Shown here piece by piece: positions 42,015 through 51,892 of a DNA stretch of 64,000 nt. The stretch comes from Paenibacillus pedocola (GTDB lineage Bacteria; Bacillota; Bacilli; Paenibacillales; Paenibacillaceae). Position 1 is the first letter of the stretch. Each line of letters opens with the position of its first letter. A program made the translations under genes and the position numbers. The notes under the pieces are model-generated. The model saw only the letters and a program-made list of their open reading frames with translations, was not told the origin of the DNA and made no database searches. The DNA is taken from positions 744,001 to 808,000 of the forward strand of contig NZ_CP134223.1 of the NCBI RefSeq assembly GCF_031599675.1, written 5' to 3'.

Positions 42015-43283
42015 ATGAAAACCAACAAGATCAAAAGCATAAGTGTCGTTACTTTGGCCGCATTACTAGCCGTATCCATCGCAGGATGCTCTAAGGCAGA
42101 GGTCAGCAGCGAGGTTGCGGTTGCAGCTACGCAAACAGCAAGTCATGCAGTATCGTCAAGCGCACCGTCAGCAGACACAGCAACATCGTCAACGTCAGAA
42201 ACGTCAACGGCACAAACTTCCGTTCAAGACACAGCAGAATTGTTCAGTGACCGGGATTTAGAACAGACGGCAGATCTTACTGCGGCAAAACAAATGAAAT
42301 TGGTAAGCAATCAGGATGTGACACTGAGTGAGGAAGGCGTATATGTCCTAAGCGGTGATGTAGAAAATGTAACGGTAACGGTTGATGCGCCCGATGATGC
42401 AAAGGTTCAGATCGTCCTTGATGGTGTCAGTATCACGAATGATGATTCACCTGCCATTTATGTGAAGGCAGCGGATAAAGTATTCGTTACATCCACGGAC
42501 AGTGAGAACCACATGGAGGTATCCGGAACTTATGTAGCGGATGGGGAGACCAATCTGGATGCGGTCATTTTCTCAAAAGCAGATATAACCCTGAATGGAA
42601 CCGGCACCTTAGATATTGTATCAAGTCAAGGCAATGGTATCTCTTCCAAGGATGATCTCAAAATCACTGGAGGCGTGTATACCATTCAGTCAGCAGCGGA
42701 TGCAATAGAGGCCAATGATGCCATTCTGATCAATGATGGAACAGTTACAATCGATACGGATAAGGATGCCCTGCATAGCGAAAATGCTGATGATGCGACT
42801 CTTGGGAATATCTACATTGAAGGCGGCACATTAAATATCAACGCTGCCGACGATGCCGTCACGGCCAACAACCTTGTGCAAATTGATGGCGGCACCATTG
42901 CCATTGAGACTGCTGTAGAAGGTATCGAGGCAAATAATATCATCGTGAATGACGGCCAGATCACCTTGTATGCGAGTGATGACGGCATCAACGCCACACC
43001 GAAAGTTACTGAGGATACATCGATTGTTGTCAATGGCGGTACGATTAAAGTAACTATGGGCAGCGGGGATACGGACGCTTTTGATGCCAACGGTGATATC
43101 TCGATTAATGGAGGAACCATTAACGTAGAAGCCACTTCCGCCTTTGATGCGGATGGTACAGCTCAATTGAACGGCGGGACTGTCACAGTCAATGGCGAAC
43201 AAATCACTGAAATCACGGTATCACGCGGCGGTGGCGGCGGAGGCCGGGGCGGAATGGGCGGCGGTGGAGGAATGGGCCATTAA
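42015..43283 (+). CDS. Polysaccharide-binding lipoprotein (Cthe_2159-like)
   Basis: A 422-residue lipoprotein: signal peptide with lipobox SIAGC, then a Ser/Thr/Ala linker to about residue 75. The body is a series of strand-turn units rich in NGG, ADDA and NIYIEGG motifs, which should form a right-handed parallel beta-helix as in the Cthe_2159 family that binds cellulose and pectin. The tail is almost pure glycine with Arg and Met (RGGMGGGGGMGH), unusual and possibly a flexible or wall-threading end. AAGGAG precedes the ATG. It shares a bidirectional terminator with sstT. Confidence 0.8.
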   Translation: MKTNKIKSISVVTLAALLAVSIAGCSKAEVSSEVAVAATQTASHAVSSSAPSADTATSSTSETSTAQTSVQDTAELFSDRDLEQTADLTAAKQMKLVSNQDVTLSEEGVYVLSGDVENVTVTVDAPDDAKVQIVLDGVSITNDDSPAIYVKAADKVFVTSTDSENHMEVSGTYVADGETNLDAVIFSKADITLNGTGTLDIVSSQGNGISSKDDLKITGGVYTIQSAADAIEANDAILINDGTVTIDTDKDALHSENADDATLGNIYIEGGTLNINAADDAVTANNLVQIDGGTIAIETAVEGIEANNIIVNDGQITLYASDDGINATPKVTEDTSIVVNGGTIKVTMGSGDTDAFDANGDISINGGTINVEATSAFDADGTAQLNGGTVTVNGEQITEITVSRGGGGGGRGGMGGGGGMGH

Positions 43284-43355
43284 TTTTGAAGTCACGGCCC
43301 AAAGCTCTGATCATAACCGGCTGTATCCCGTATATGCATAGTCAATCATAAGATG

Positions 43356-43401
43356 AACGCCCGAGAGATCCCTGAATGAACAGGGTCTTTCGGGCGTTTT
43401 T
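43356..43401. terminator. Bidirectional terminator
   Basis: AACGCCCGAGAGATCCCTG and the opposite arm CAGGGTCTTTCGGGCGTT form a long stem with a 6-nt loop and a T-run on the + strand. It lies between the lipoprotein gene and convergent sstT. Confidence 0.85.
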
Positions 43402-43415
43402 GTTGATCTTAGTTC

Positions 43416-44657
43416 TTATGCACTTTTTCTCGTGAGAATCTCGATTTTTTTGCCTTCTTTACGTTTCTTTGCATATTCGGCTGTTGCTGTGAAGAGTAAG
43501 TCGGAAGATGAATTAAGGGCCGTTTCACAAGAGTCCTGCAATACACCAATAATAAAACCTACGCCAACGACCTGAATCGCTATATCATTCGGAATGCCGA
43601 AGATACTGCATGCCAGAGGAATTAATAAGAGCGACCCGCCGGCAACACCGGAGGCACCTGCAGCAGCTACAGCCGATAAGATACTTAGGATCAGCGCCGT
43701 ACCAAAATCCACCTCAATGCCAACGGTATGGACAGCAGCGAGGGTCAAGACAGCAATCGTAACCGCTGCACCCGCCATATTAATTGTAGCCCCTAATGGA
43801 ATGGATACCGAATACGTATCTTTATCCAGCTTCATTTCTTCACATAAGCTCATGTTGACAGGAATGTTAGCAGCAGAGCTGCGGGTGAAGAAGGCGGTAA
43901 TCCCGCTTTCCTTCAGGCAATGAAGAACAAGCGGATAAGGATTTCTGCGAATATTCAGATAGACGATTAATGGATTCACCACAAGCGCCATAAGTAGCAT
44001 ACATCCAATAAGAACAAGAAGCAGTTTGCCGTAATCCTGCAGGGATGAAAGCCCGTTGGCTGTAATGGAATCAAACACAAGGCCCATGATGCCCAGAGGT
44101 GCCAGGCTGATCACCCATTTGACGATTTGTGAGACAGCATCCGAGAAATTCGTAAGCAAGTTTTTGGTACTATCGTTTGCATTTTTCAAAGCCATTCCAA
44201 GAACGATAGCCCAAGTCAGGATTCCGATATAATTAGCATTCATAAGGGCGCTTACCGGGTTGTCGACAACGTTGAATAGCAACGTCTTAAGCACTTCGAC
44301 AATCCCATCAGGTGGAGTCAGGTCATTCGCTCCCGTTACCAGCGACAAGGTCACCGGAAATACAAAACTGGCAATAACCGCAAGCAATCCCGCTAAAAAT
44401 GTACTAATACCATACAGAGCAAGAATGGACTTCATATTCGTTTGGCGGCCTTTTTTGTGCTGGGAGATAGCTGTCATTACTAAGAGCAGGACCAATACGG
44501 GGGCAACGGCCTTTAAGGCGGATACAAACAAGGAGCCGAAAATGGCAATCCCTGTTGCATTAGGTATCGCTAAAGCCAGGACAATACCAGCTATGATCCC
44601 TATAAAAATTCGTTGTACTAGGCTTACTTGGTTCCACTTGAGCAATAATGCGTTCAT
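43416..44657 (-). CDS. sstT: Serine/threonine:sodium symporter SstT
   Basis: A 413-residue dicarboxylate/amino-acid:cation symporter (DAACS) of the SstT branch. It has eight to nine membrane helices and two hairpins: [14 protein letters not shown] (HP1 serine-rich motif), [11 protein letters not shown] (the NMxxxA substrate/Na motif) and the second serine-rich loop [14 protein letters not shown]. It takes up Ser and Thr with Na+. GGAGGGAA lies upstream of the ATG. The upstream 13-bp direct repeat (44702-44738) may be a control site. Confidence 0.92.
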   Translation of the reverse strand: MNALLLKWNQVSLVQRIFIGIIAGIVLALAIPNATGIAIFGSLFVSALKAVAPVLVLLLVMTAISQHKKGRQTNMKSILALYGISTFLAGLLAVIASFVFPVTLSLVTGANDLTPPDGIVEVLKTLLFNVVDNPVSALMNANYIGILTWAIVLGMALKNANDSTKNLLTNFSDAVSQIVKWVISLAPLGIMGLVFDSITANGLSSLQDYGKLLLVLIGCMLLMALVVNPLIVYLNIRRNPYPLVLHCLKESGITAFFTRSSAANIPVNMSLCEEMKLDKDTYSVSIPLGATINMAGAAVTIAVLTLAAVHTVGIEVDFGTALILSILSAVAAAGASGVAGGSLLLIPLACSIFGIPNDIAIQVVGVGFIIGVLQDSCETALNSSSDLLFTATAEYAKKRKEGKKIEILTRKSA

Positions 44658-44701
44658 GTATTCCCTCCGGTATCAATATGGAAATATAACTAAGCCCAGT
44701 C

Positions 44702-44738
44702 GCTTTACTATGTTGATGCATAGCTGCTTTACTATGTT
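44702..44738 (-). promoter_or_regulatory. 13-bp direct repeat upstream of sstT
   Basis: GCTTTACTATGTT is present twice, 24 bp apart. On the minus strand a TATAAT lies just upstream at about 44748, so the repeats fall near or after the transcription start, a place where a repressor could act. Confidence 0.4.
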
Positions 44739-44934
44739 AAGGCGATTATATTTAGCATAGTTTATCATGAAACTTACCGGTTGTGTGAGAGTGGGAATAA
44801 CTGTGAATTACTCACTAGTATTCACCAGTCTGATGCTCATTTGATATTAATAGGAAGTCGTTTTTTTACCGAAATATAGATGTAGCCATAATACTAAAGG
44901 TTTCTCTCTGGCAAGCATGATCTGCAGGGGATAA

Positions 44935-47900
44935 ATGGAGGGGCCAATTTTGTCATTAACATCTATTTTTTCTTTAGTTTTTTTTATTGCGTTTGCTATT
45001 TATTTTATTTTGGGAATATACACGCTATCCATCAACACTAGAAACAGTTTAAATAGGGTCTTTTCAGCAGTATTTCTATCTGTTTCTGTATGGGCATTTT
45101 GTTTTTCTATTGCTAATTCAGCGCCGGACTATGAAACTGCTATCTTTTGGCGAAGATTGACATCAGTCGGTTGGGGAACCTTATACAGCTTACTGCTGCA
45201 TTCTTGTCTCATTCTGACGGAGCGAAATAAAATTCTAAAAACCAAATGGATTTATGTGCTACTGTACCTGCCAGTGGTGGTGAACGTTTTTGTGTTTGGT
45301 TATAGTGATACCGCCAGGGGACATTACAAGCTGGTGAATACTGCAATGGGTTGGGCTAATGTTTCAGTGAACGACTGGGCGAATGTATATTTCAACCTGT
45401 ATTACGTTAGTTTTATCCTTGGGGTATTGTTGCTGCTCTGGGCTTGGGGGAGAAAGACGGAAGACCCTTTAAAGAAAAAACTGGCTTATCTGTTGATATC
45501 TTCATGTACCATAGCTACGATATTGGCAACCCTGACAGATGTGATTATAAATACATATACATCCTATAAAGTCATCCAAGTGGCACCTATTATTCTACTT
45601 TTGCCTACAACAGCGATTTTCTATGCCATTAAACGGTATGGGCTCATGGGGATGAAAAAAAGTGACCAGGCTGAACCGGGGAAGATATTGAGTGAAGTCA
45701 ACATGGACAGATTTATAAAAATCATGTCTTTCGTGTATATCATTGGAGGGATGCTGAATTTCGCGGCACAGTATTTTTTTAACCAGAAAGTCCCTCATTT
45801 CCACGCTGTTTTATTGTTCAGTTTTTTCTTTTTTGCTATAGGGGCACTGCTAACCATTATTAAATTTCTGCCCATTAAAGCAGATTATAAAGAATACATG
45901 TTCATTCTTATTATGTTAGCGTCCATCCTTCTGATCGCGGTTAACTTTATAGATTCGGCAAGTATTACCGTATGGGCGGCGCCTTTTATTATTGTGATGC
46001 TCTCCGTTCTTTTCAATAAGCGGCTGATGATCTTGTGGATAGGCGTTTCAATTCTGATTACGCAAATCTATATTTGGGTGAAAATACCGAAAACAATGGT
46101 CCAGGTGGATGGGTCGGATCATCTTGCTCGGATTGGTATCTTAGGCATCACCCTCTGGCTGGCCTATTTTGTCAACCGGGTATACCTTCAGCGTCTTGAG
46201 GAAAATGAAGCACAAATCAGGTTTCAGAAGATGGTTTCTCAAATGTCCGGTGATTTTGTTAAGGTTACCGAATCCAACCTGGATGAAAAAATCAATGAAC
46301 TGTTAGAGCTGAGCGGAAGGCACTTTCAGGTAGACCGGACTTTTTTCGTTCATTTAACTGAACATCAAAAGATGTATGAATGGTGCAATGAAGGCGTTGA
46401 ATCCGCGATGGACATGATTCCTAAGCTGACCGGCGATGCATTTCCATGGTGGATGAACGAGATGCTAAACAGTGATCTGGTAAATGTAATAGACGTGGAC
46501 ATGCTGCCGCCAGAAGCCGGAGCGGAAATTGAGACGTTCAAGTCTCATCAGATGAAGTCGCTGATCTCCATTACGGTAAGAAATAAAGGCAACATTATGG
46601 GGATTCTGTTCTTTGCATCCGTCAAGGCGGTGAAATCCTTAGGGGCTAATCATCAGGAACTGCTGAGAATCCTGGCCAACTTATTGACAGATGCGCTTGT
46701 AAAAGTGGAGGCTGAAAAAGAGATCAGCTACATGGCGTATTATGACGCTTTGACAGGATTTCCTAACCACGCCTTGTTTAAAAAACAGCTGGAACAAGCG
46801 ATCCATCTAGCCAGGGGAACCGGCAATCTCATTGGTGTGCTTTTCATTGATCTGGATTCTTTCAAATCCGTTAATGACACCATAGGCCACCTGGGTGGAG
46901 ATGAGATGCTGCAACAAGTGGCAGCCAGACTATCCGGTTGTTTGCGGGAACATGATATGGTGTCACGTTTTGGCGGGGATGAATTTTTGATCAAGCTCAC
47001 AGGAATAGACCGGGTAGAGGATATTAGGAAGATTGCCGGAGAAATGATGAGGTCGATCATTCAACCCGTCATTGTCAAAGGCCAGGAATTTTTCATTACC
47101 GCCAGTGCAGGGATTGCAGTATATCCAACAGACGGCGAAAGTACAGAGGAATTGATTAAGAATGCCGATCTGGCGATGTACGCCTCGAAGGAAAAGGGCA
47201 AGAACCAGTACACCTTATGCTCACCAGCCATGAAAGAAAAGGTGCTCCAAAAAACGCAGCTGACAAACAGCCTGTACAGGGCACTGGAAAGAAATGAATT
47301 CGTGCTGTACTATCAGCCGCAAGTGAGTGTTTCAACCCGGGAAATCGTGGGGCTTGAAGCCTTGATCCGTTGGAATAACCCGGAGTTAGGAATGATTTCA
47401 CCGGCGACCTTTATCCCCCTGGCAGAGCAGACCGGGCTGATTATCCCGATTGGCCAGTGGGTTCTCGAGACAGCATGCCGGCAGATTAAGGAGTGGCAGG
47501 TGATGGGGCTACCGTCCATTCGCATGGCAGTGAACCTATCGGTTGTGCAGTTCCAGGAGCGGAATCTGCTTAGCATTGTTGGCGGCATATTAAATGAAAC
47601 GGGCCTCGAAGCAAAATATCTTGAATTGGAAATCACTGAAAGTGCTGCAGCTGACGGGGAAGACGATATTGTCCATGTGCTTCATGAGTTGAAGGCACTG
47701 GGAGTGAACATTTCCATTGATGATTTCGGGTCCGGATACTCTTCCTTAAGCCGATTAAAGACATTGCCTGTAGACCGGATCAAAATTGACATGCAGTTTG
47801 TACGCGGTATTTCCACAGGGAACAAGGATGAAGCCATAGCAAAAACGATCATTCAGCTCGCCAAAAACCTGGAGCTTCAGGTAATTGCCGAAGGGGTGGA

Positions 47901-48015
47901 AACCGCATCGCAGGTTGAGTTCTTTAACACCTATAAATGCGATGAGATCCAAGGGTATTACTTCTATAAACCTATGCCTGCGTCGGAGGTAGAGGGGATT
48001 TTGGTAAGGAAATAA
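44935..48015 (+). CDS. GGDEF-EAL cyclic-di-GMP protein with 7TM sensor and GAF domain
   Basis: A 1026-residue membrane protein. Residues 1-230 are a seven-helix histidine-kinase-type 7TM sensor; 250-420 hold a second set of about six helices; 430-590 is GAF-like. The GGDEF domain keeps GGDEF (680-684) and an RxxD inhibitory site (REHD) before it. The EAL domain keeps EALIRW (808), NLSVVQF, ELEITES, DDFGSGYSSL and IAEGVET. Both synthesis and breakdown of c-di-GMP look possible. ATG at 44935 is used; TTG at 44950, with GGAGGGG 6 bp before it, is a good alternative. A terminator follows at 48019. Confidence 0.9.
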   Translation: MEGPILSLTSIFSLVFFIAFAIYFILGIYTLSINTRNSLNRVFSAVFLSVSVWAFCFSIANSAPDYETAIFWRRLTSVGWGTLYSLLLHSCLILTERNKILKTKWIYVLLYLPVVVNVFVFGYSDTARGHYKLVNTAMGWANVSVNDWANVYFNLYYVSFILGVLLLLWAWGRKTEDPLKKKLAYLLISSCTIATILATLTDVIINTYTSYKVIQVAPIILLLPTTAIFYAIKRYGLMGMKKSDQAEPGKILSEVNMDRFIKIMSFVYIIGGMLNFAAQYFFNQKVPHFHAVLLFSFFFFAIGALLTIIKFLPIKADYKEYMFILIMLASILLIAVNFIDSASITVWAAPFIIVMLSVLFNKRLMILWIGVSILITQIYIWVKIPKTMVQVDGSDHLARIGILGITLWLAYFVNRVYLQRLEENEAQIRFQKMVSQMSGDFVKVTESNLDEKINELLELSGRHFQVDRTFFVHLTEHQKMYEWCNEGVESAMDMIPKLTGDAFPWWMNEMLNSDLVNVIDVDMLPPEAGAEIETFKSHQMKSLISITVRNKGNIMGILFFASVKAVKSLGANHQELLRILANLLTDALVKVEAEKEISYMAYYDALTGFPNHALFKKQLEQAIHLARGTGNLIGVLFIDLDSFKSVNDTIGHLGGDEMLQQVAARLSGCLREHDMVSRFGGDEFLIKLTGIDRVEDIRKIAGEMMRSIIQPVIVKGQEFFITASAGIAVYPTDGESTEELIKNADLAMYASKEKGKNQYTLCSPAMKEKVLQKTQLTNSLYRALERNEFVLYYQPQVSVSTREIVGLEALIRWNNPELGMISPATFIPLAEQTGLIIPIGQWVLETACRQIKEWQVMGLPSIRMAVNLSVVQFQERNLLSIVGGILNETGLEAKYLELEITESAAADGEDDIVHVLHELKALGVNISIDDFGSGYSSLSRLKTLPVDRIKIDMQFVRGISTGNKDEAIAKTIIQLAKNLELQVIAEGVETASQVEFFNTYKCDEIQGYYFYKPMPASEVEGILVRK

Positions 48016-48018
48016 TAA

Positions 48019-48046
48019 AGAGGGGCCCTAAGCCCCTCTATTTCTT
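48019..48046 (+). terminator. Terminator of the GGDEF-EAL gene
   Basis: 8-bp stem AGAGGGGC/GCCCCTCT with 5-nt loop, then ATTTCTTTT. Confidence 0.85.
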
Positions 48047-48105
48047 TTGCCTAGTCATGGTTACTTCTTTTGTCTGTTTACCGGTAGCCCATTCCAATTC
48101 AGTAC

Positions 48106-48213
48106 TCAGCAAAAATTGCTTTATATTTCTCTTCGAATATCGCCCAGCGCTTCTCGGCTCCGTATTTTAAATTCAGCTGCTCCAAGTAATACTGTGCGGT
48201 TTCCTTATCGCCT
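48106..48213 (-). pseudogene. C-terminal remnant of an unidentified gene
   Basis: A reverse open stretch of about 35 codons ends QLNLKYGAEKRWAIFEEKY... then TGA. It reads like real coding sequence but has no start or ribosome site and hits a stop just upstream. I cannot identify the parent protein. Confidence 0.35.
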
Positions 48214-48292
48214 CATTATATTTCAAAGATTAAATTAAAGGAAAAATATTGAAAATCGTCGAATGACTATAGTTATAAAAAGGGGGATAATC

Positions 48293-50392
48293 ATGCTAAA
48301 TGTCAGAAAAAGACGAAGTCAGGCGGTTCCCAGCCAGCGTATGCGCTTGTTGCAGCGTGTCTTGCTCTTCGTCCTGCTCACCGGAATTATAAGTACAGGG
48401 TTATGGAATGGAAGCAGTCTTACTGTTGCAGCAGATGCAGCTAGTGGGGAAGCGGGGTATACTTCAGATCAGCTGGAAGGTCTGAACTTCCTCAACGAGG
48501 TGCGCACCCGCGCTGGTGTTCCGCCTGTTAAATTGAATGCAGCCATTACCAAAGCGGCTATAGCGCATGCTGAATTTTATAATGCCAATCAAGCAGACCT
48601 TCCGGGATTAAGCGCCCACTCCGAAATTGCGGGAAAGCCCGGATATACGGGGAAGTCGTCCTTGGAACGGATGAAGGCGGCTGGCTGGGTCTCAGGTTCA
48701 CTGGGGTATGCTTCCGGAGAAGTGATGCATTTTGGTCAAAACAGCAGTGTAGCAGCGATTCAAAGCTGGCTCAATACGGCCTATCACCGTTCCATTATTC
48801 TAGATCCCAGCTATACTGAGATCGGAATTGGATTGGCTCAGGGGACGACAGTTCTGGATGCCGGAGGTCCCGGCAAAAGCCAGCAGGTGGGGATTACAGT
48901 GTACCCCTACGATCAGCAGACCGGTGTTCCTGTCGGGTTCTATGGAGGCGAAATTCCCGATCCGCTTAGCCAGTTTGCAGCCGAACACTCGGGTTATATT
49001 ATATCTGCCAATACCGTTAAGAATATGACTTCGCATACAGCGGTAATAACCGATGAGAAGGGAACGGAGATTCCTTTTTATGAAGAAGTGAAGGGAGATG
49101 ATCTGTATCTTTTTCCCAAAACTGTATTGAAGGGGTATTACGGGTACACTGTATCTCTGGAATATCAGGTAGAAGACTCTGCGGATACCCTCAAGAAAGT
49201 ATGGTCGTTCACAACCGGAAAAGGGCATGTTCTAACGGAGCTGATCCCGGTCTATAAGGAAATCGTGATCAATGAAGGCGGTGGATTCCAGCTTCAGATT
49301 GAAGGCGGATATGATGATGGAACATCAGAGTTGCTGCCGGGCAGTGAGGTTAAATATACTGTTAACAAAAGTAACGGCCTCACGGTTTCCTCCACCGGGG
49401 CTATCGCGGGGGCCAAATCAGGAGATTATCTCCTTACTGCATCCTCCGGGGCCGTATCTTCACAAGTAAAAGTAAAGGTGTATCCCAAATTCAAAACAAA
49501 AGTCTACCCTGCGGCTGACCCGGCTAAGCTGACGGACATTACGGGGAACAAGGCGCTGCCGGCCATAGAATGGGCGCTTCGGGCAGGCGTCATGTCTGAA
49601 GCCGGAAAGGGACTTTTCAAACCTGAGGCCGCAGTAAGCGAGGCTGAATTCTGGACCATGCTGCTAAGGGCATATAATGTCAATATTGATGCTTATAAGC
49701 CTGCTAAAATAAAGCATTGGGCTGACGCGGCCTACCTGATCGCCAAGGACCGCAATTTCCCGCTTAATGGTTTATCCAATCTGAGTGCAAGGGATAGCCG
49801 GATCACCCGGTTAAAAATCGCAGAGATTATCGCTGCCGCAGACGGGCTGAATGTCAAAGGCAATGATGCTGTGAAGCTTGTGCTTGGTAAGGATTATGTA
49901 CAATGTGAAACAGAGCTTTCACTGGCAGGCTATCAAGGGGAGAAATGGATTACCCGTGCTGAGGCTGCACAGATCCTCCAGTATTTGCGGCCCAAGCTGA
50001 GTGAACTTCGGGGGCGTCCGGTTAGTGCAACGCCAGCTTCAAGTTTGCCGGCGCTTCCTCCTAAGCAAGTGTATGCCGAGCCGGTTACGCTCGAAGACCG
50101 GACCTTCTTTGCGAAATTCAAGGAAGATCATACACTTACCGTTAAAGGGAAATTCACACAATTTGCCGGCCAGACGCTCAAAGTGCGTGTGCAGACACAG
50201 AAACAGCCCCGAAAAATGCTGGAAGGTGCAACTGTAACCTTAGACAGTGAAGGGAATTTCCAGGCAGATTGCGGGCCCTATGAACAAGAGGGTTTGAATC
50301 TGTATTTTACAACACCCCAAGGGAGTTTCTATCTGAATATACAATATAACACGATGAATATTATGAAATACCCCGGCTCCTACAACAGCTGA
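48293..50392 (+). CDS. Secreted CAP-domain protein with Ig-like and SLH-like regions
   Basis: A 699-residue exported protein. An N-terminal membrane/signal segment (LLFVLLTGIISTGL) precedes a CAP (SCP/PR1) domain with LNEVRTRAGVPPVKLN, AHAEFYN, GYASGEV and YHRSIILDP. Then follow a strand domain, a BIG2-like Ig fold (VNKSNGLTVSSTGAIAGAKSGDYLL), an SLH-like region (ALPAIEWALRAGVM) and a C-terminal strand domain. The start at 48293 has GGGGG upstream. CAP proteins of Bacilli are extracellular with mostly unknown targets. A terminator follows at 50449. Confidence 0.83.
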   Translation: MLNVRKRRSQAVPSQRMRLLQRVLLFVLLTGIISTGLWNGSSLTVAADAASGEAGYTSDQLEGLNFLNEVRTRAGVPPVKLNAAITKAAIAHAEFYNANQADLPGLSAHSEIAGKPGYTGKSSLERMKAAGWVSGSLGYASGEVMHFGQNSSVAAIQSWLNTAYHRSIILDPSYTEIGIGLAQGTTVLDAGGPGKSQQVGITVYPYDQQTGVPVGFYGGEIPDPLSQFAAEHSGYIISANTVKNMTSHTAVITDEKGTEIPFYEEVKGDDLYLFPKTVLKGYYGYTVSLEYQVEDSADTLKKVWSFTTGKGHVLTELIPVYKEIVINEGGGFQLQIEGGYDDGTSELLPGSEVKYTVNKSNGLTVSSTGAIAGAKSGDYLLTASSGAVSSQVKVKVYPKFKTKVYPAADPAKLTDITGNKALPAIEWALRAGVMSEAGKGLFKPEAAVSEAEFWTMLLRAYNVNIDAYKPAKIKHWADAAYLIAKDRNFPLNGLSNLSARDSRITRLKIAEIIAAADGLNVKGNDAVKLVLGKDYVQCETELSLAGYQGEKWITRAEAAQILQYLRPKLSELRGRPVSATPASSLPALPPKQVYAEPVTLEDRTFFAKFKEDHTLTVKGKFTQFAGQTLKVRVQTQKQPRKMLEGATVTLDSEGNFQADCGPYEQEGLNLYFTTPQGSFYLNIQYNTMNIMKYPGSYNS

Positions 50393-50448
50393 GTAGTTAG
50401 ACGATGAACTTCTGCACTCTCTTAAACCTGGAGAAATGCTCCCCAGTG

Positions 50449-50482
50449 AATACCCGTAGCGATCTGCTATGGGTATTTTTTA
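50449..50482 (+). terminator. Terminator of the CAP-domain gene
   Basis: AATACCCGTAGC pairs with GCTATGGGTATT around 5 nt, followed by TTTTT. Confidence 0.85.
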
Positions 50483-50565
50483 CGCTGCAAGATACTTAGA
50501 TAAATTCGTCCCCATCCTTTATACTGGATAGAGTCATAACTTATTGAAGGAGCCCCGAATCCATT

Positions 50566-51732
50566 ATGAATAAAAAAGAAGTAGCGCACATACGCAAGCA
50601 GTTTAAGCTGGATCATGATTTGCTGAGCCTATACGATATCCTTAACGTCTATATTATGAAGGACAGCAGCGAGGTTTATCATTGGGAGCGCCTGCCGTTT
50701 GGTATGGTGGACAGAGAGAAGCAGGAGCTCTATATGGGCAACTTCAAAAAACTGCTGACTGGCGAGCTTGACCATAAGCTGTTCGAGCTGAAGTTTCAGG
50801 AGGAAGCTGAGGAGCCGACAAAGGTCATGCTTCACCAAGGCCTGGTGACAGGTGATCCGGAGGAATGGCAGGACCTGATGCTGATGCTGGTGGATAAGAT
50901 GTTGGCCGATACCAAATATGAAAAGGACACAGTGATTACCTTCGTCCGCGGGCAGTATCACCGGCCGACTAAGGCCAGAAATGATGAAGCGGAAGAGAGT
51001 GAGAAGAACGAGACGTTTGCGCATCAGTTTATCCTGTGCAGCGTGAATTCTACGGAACAGCAGCGTAAAAACCTCATGTTCGATTATGTGGAGCGGGAGT
51101 TCAAGTATAATGTTATCGTCGATCCCATTGTTAAGCTCAGCTCGCCGGAGCAGGGGTTCTTTTATCCGAGTGTGACGGACAACTATTCGGATGTGAACCG
51201 CATTCTATATTGCACGGGAAAATCTAATTTTCCGGACCCGCACTTCATTGAGCAGGTCTTGAATGCAGAGACATCAGTAACAGCGCTGGAAGAGAGAGCC
51301 TATTTCGAGGACATCGTGAAGGAATTGGCCGGTGAACAGCTCGATACGACGACTATTGCCCAGGTGTATGAGCAGATCCAGCAGGTTATCGAAGATGCCG
51401 CAGGGGAGGAAGAGCCGCCTACGCTGGATTTCAAGGATGTGGAACGCGTCCTGAAGGTGAGCGGCGTAGAGAATGTGACGGCTGAAAAGGTGGAGCAGGC
51501 CTTCGAAACGGTCATCGACGACCGGAACTACGAAATGAAGGCAAGCAGCGTGATTCCGAAATTTACGACCAAGTCGATTAAGATCGAGACCAAGGTGGCA
51601 ACCATTTCCGTCAGCCCGCAGGATCTGCGGTATTTGAAGCAGGTGAATTATCAGGGGAAACGCTGCATTATGATCGAGGTTGACGAGGATGTTGTGATCG
51701 AGGGCTTTACGCTTAGTACGGAAATTTTGTAA
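50566..51732 (+). CDS. DUF4317 family protein
   Basis: A 388-residue soluble protein with the DUF4317 pattern: MNKKEVAHIRKQFKLD at the start, FVRGQYHRP, FILCSVNSTEQQRKNLMFDY and GFFYPSVTDNYSDVNRILYCT. The family is common in Firmicutes; its function is unknown. Acidic C-terminal part. AAGGAGC lies upstream of the ATG. It ends 7 bp before the second antitoxin-like RNA, whose terminator may also serve this gene. Confidence 0.85.
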   Translation: MNKKEVAHIRKQFKLDHDLLSLYDILNVYIMKDSSEVYHWERLPFGMVDREKQELYMGNFKKLLTGELDHKLFELKFQEEAEEPTKVMLHQGLVTGDPEEWQDLMLMLVDKMLADTKYEKDTVITFVRGQYHRPTKARNDEAEESEKNETFAHQFILCSVNSTEQQRKNLMFDYVEREFKYNVIVDPIVKLSSPEQGFFYPSVTDNYSDVNRILYCTGKSNFPDPHFIEQVLNAETSVTALEERAYFEDIVKELAGEQLDTTTIAQVYEQIQQVIEDAAGEEEPPTLDFKDVERVLKVSGVENVTAEKVEQAFETVIDDRNYEMKASSVIPKFTTKSIKIETKVATISVSPQDLRYLKQVNYQGKRCIMIEVDEDVVIEGFTLSTEIL

Positions 51733-51739
51733 TTACTCG

Positions 51740-51887
51740 ACTCAGAAACAGTGTACAATGCAAAGAGAGCCGTGCGCTAACACGACTTTCTCCGTTTACA
51801 ACAGCCGCTTTTAATAGCGGAGGCTTGATATAGGATTTAGGCAGAAATAGACCGTCTCCTTTGACCAGGGGCGGTCTATTTCTTTTT
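51740..51887 (+). ncRNA. Second antitoxin-like RNA, toxin body missing
   Basis: Block-by-block copy of the RNA at 37930-38073, including the hairpin terminator (AAATAGACCG/CGGTCTATTT and TTTTT). On the opposite strand only the last toxin codons (HKKK then stop) survive; where the toxin body should be, the 3' end of the AraC gene begins. It is therefore an orphan, and could act in trans on the first toxin mRNA or simply be a relic used as terminator. Confidence 0.6.
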
Positions 51888-51892
51888 GTGCC

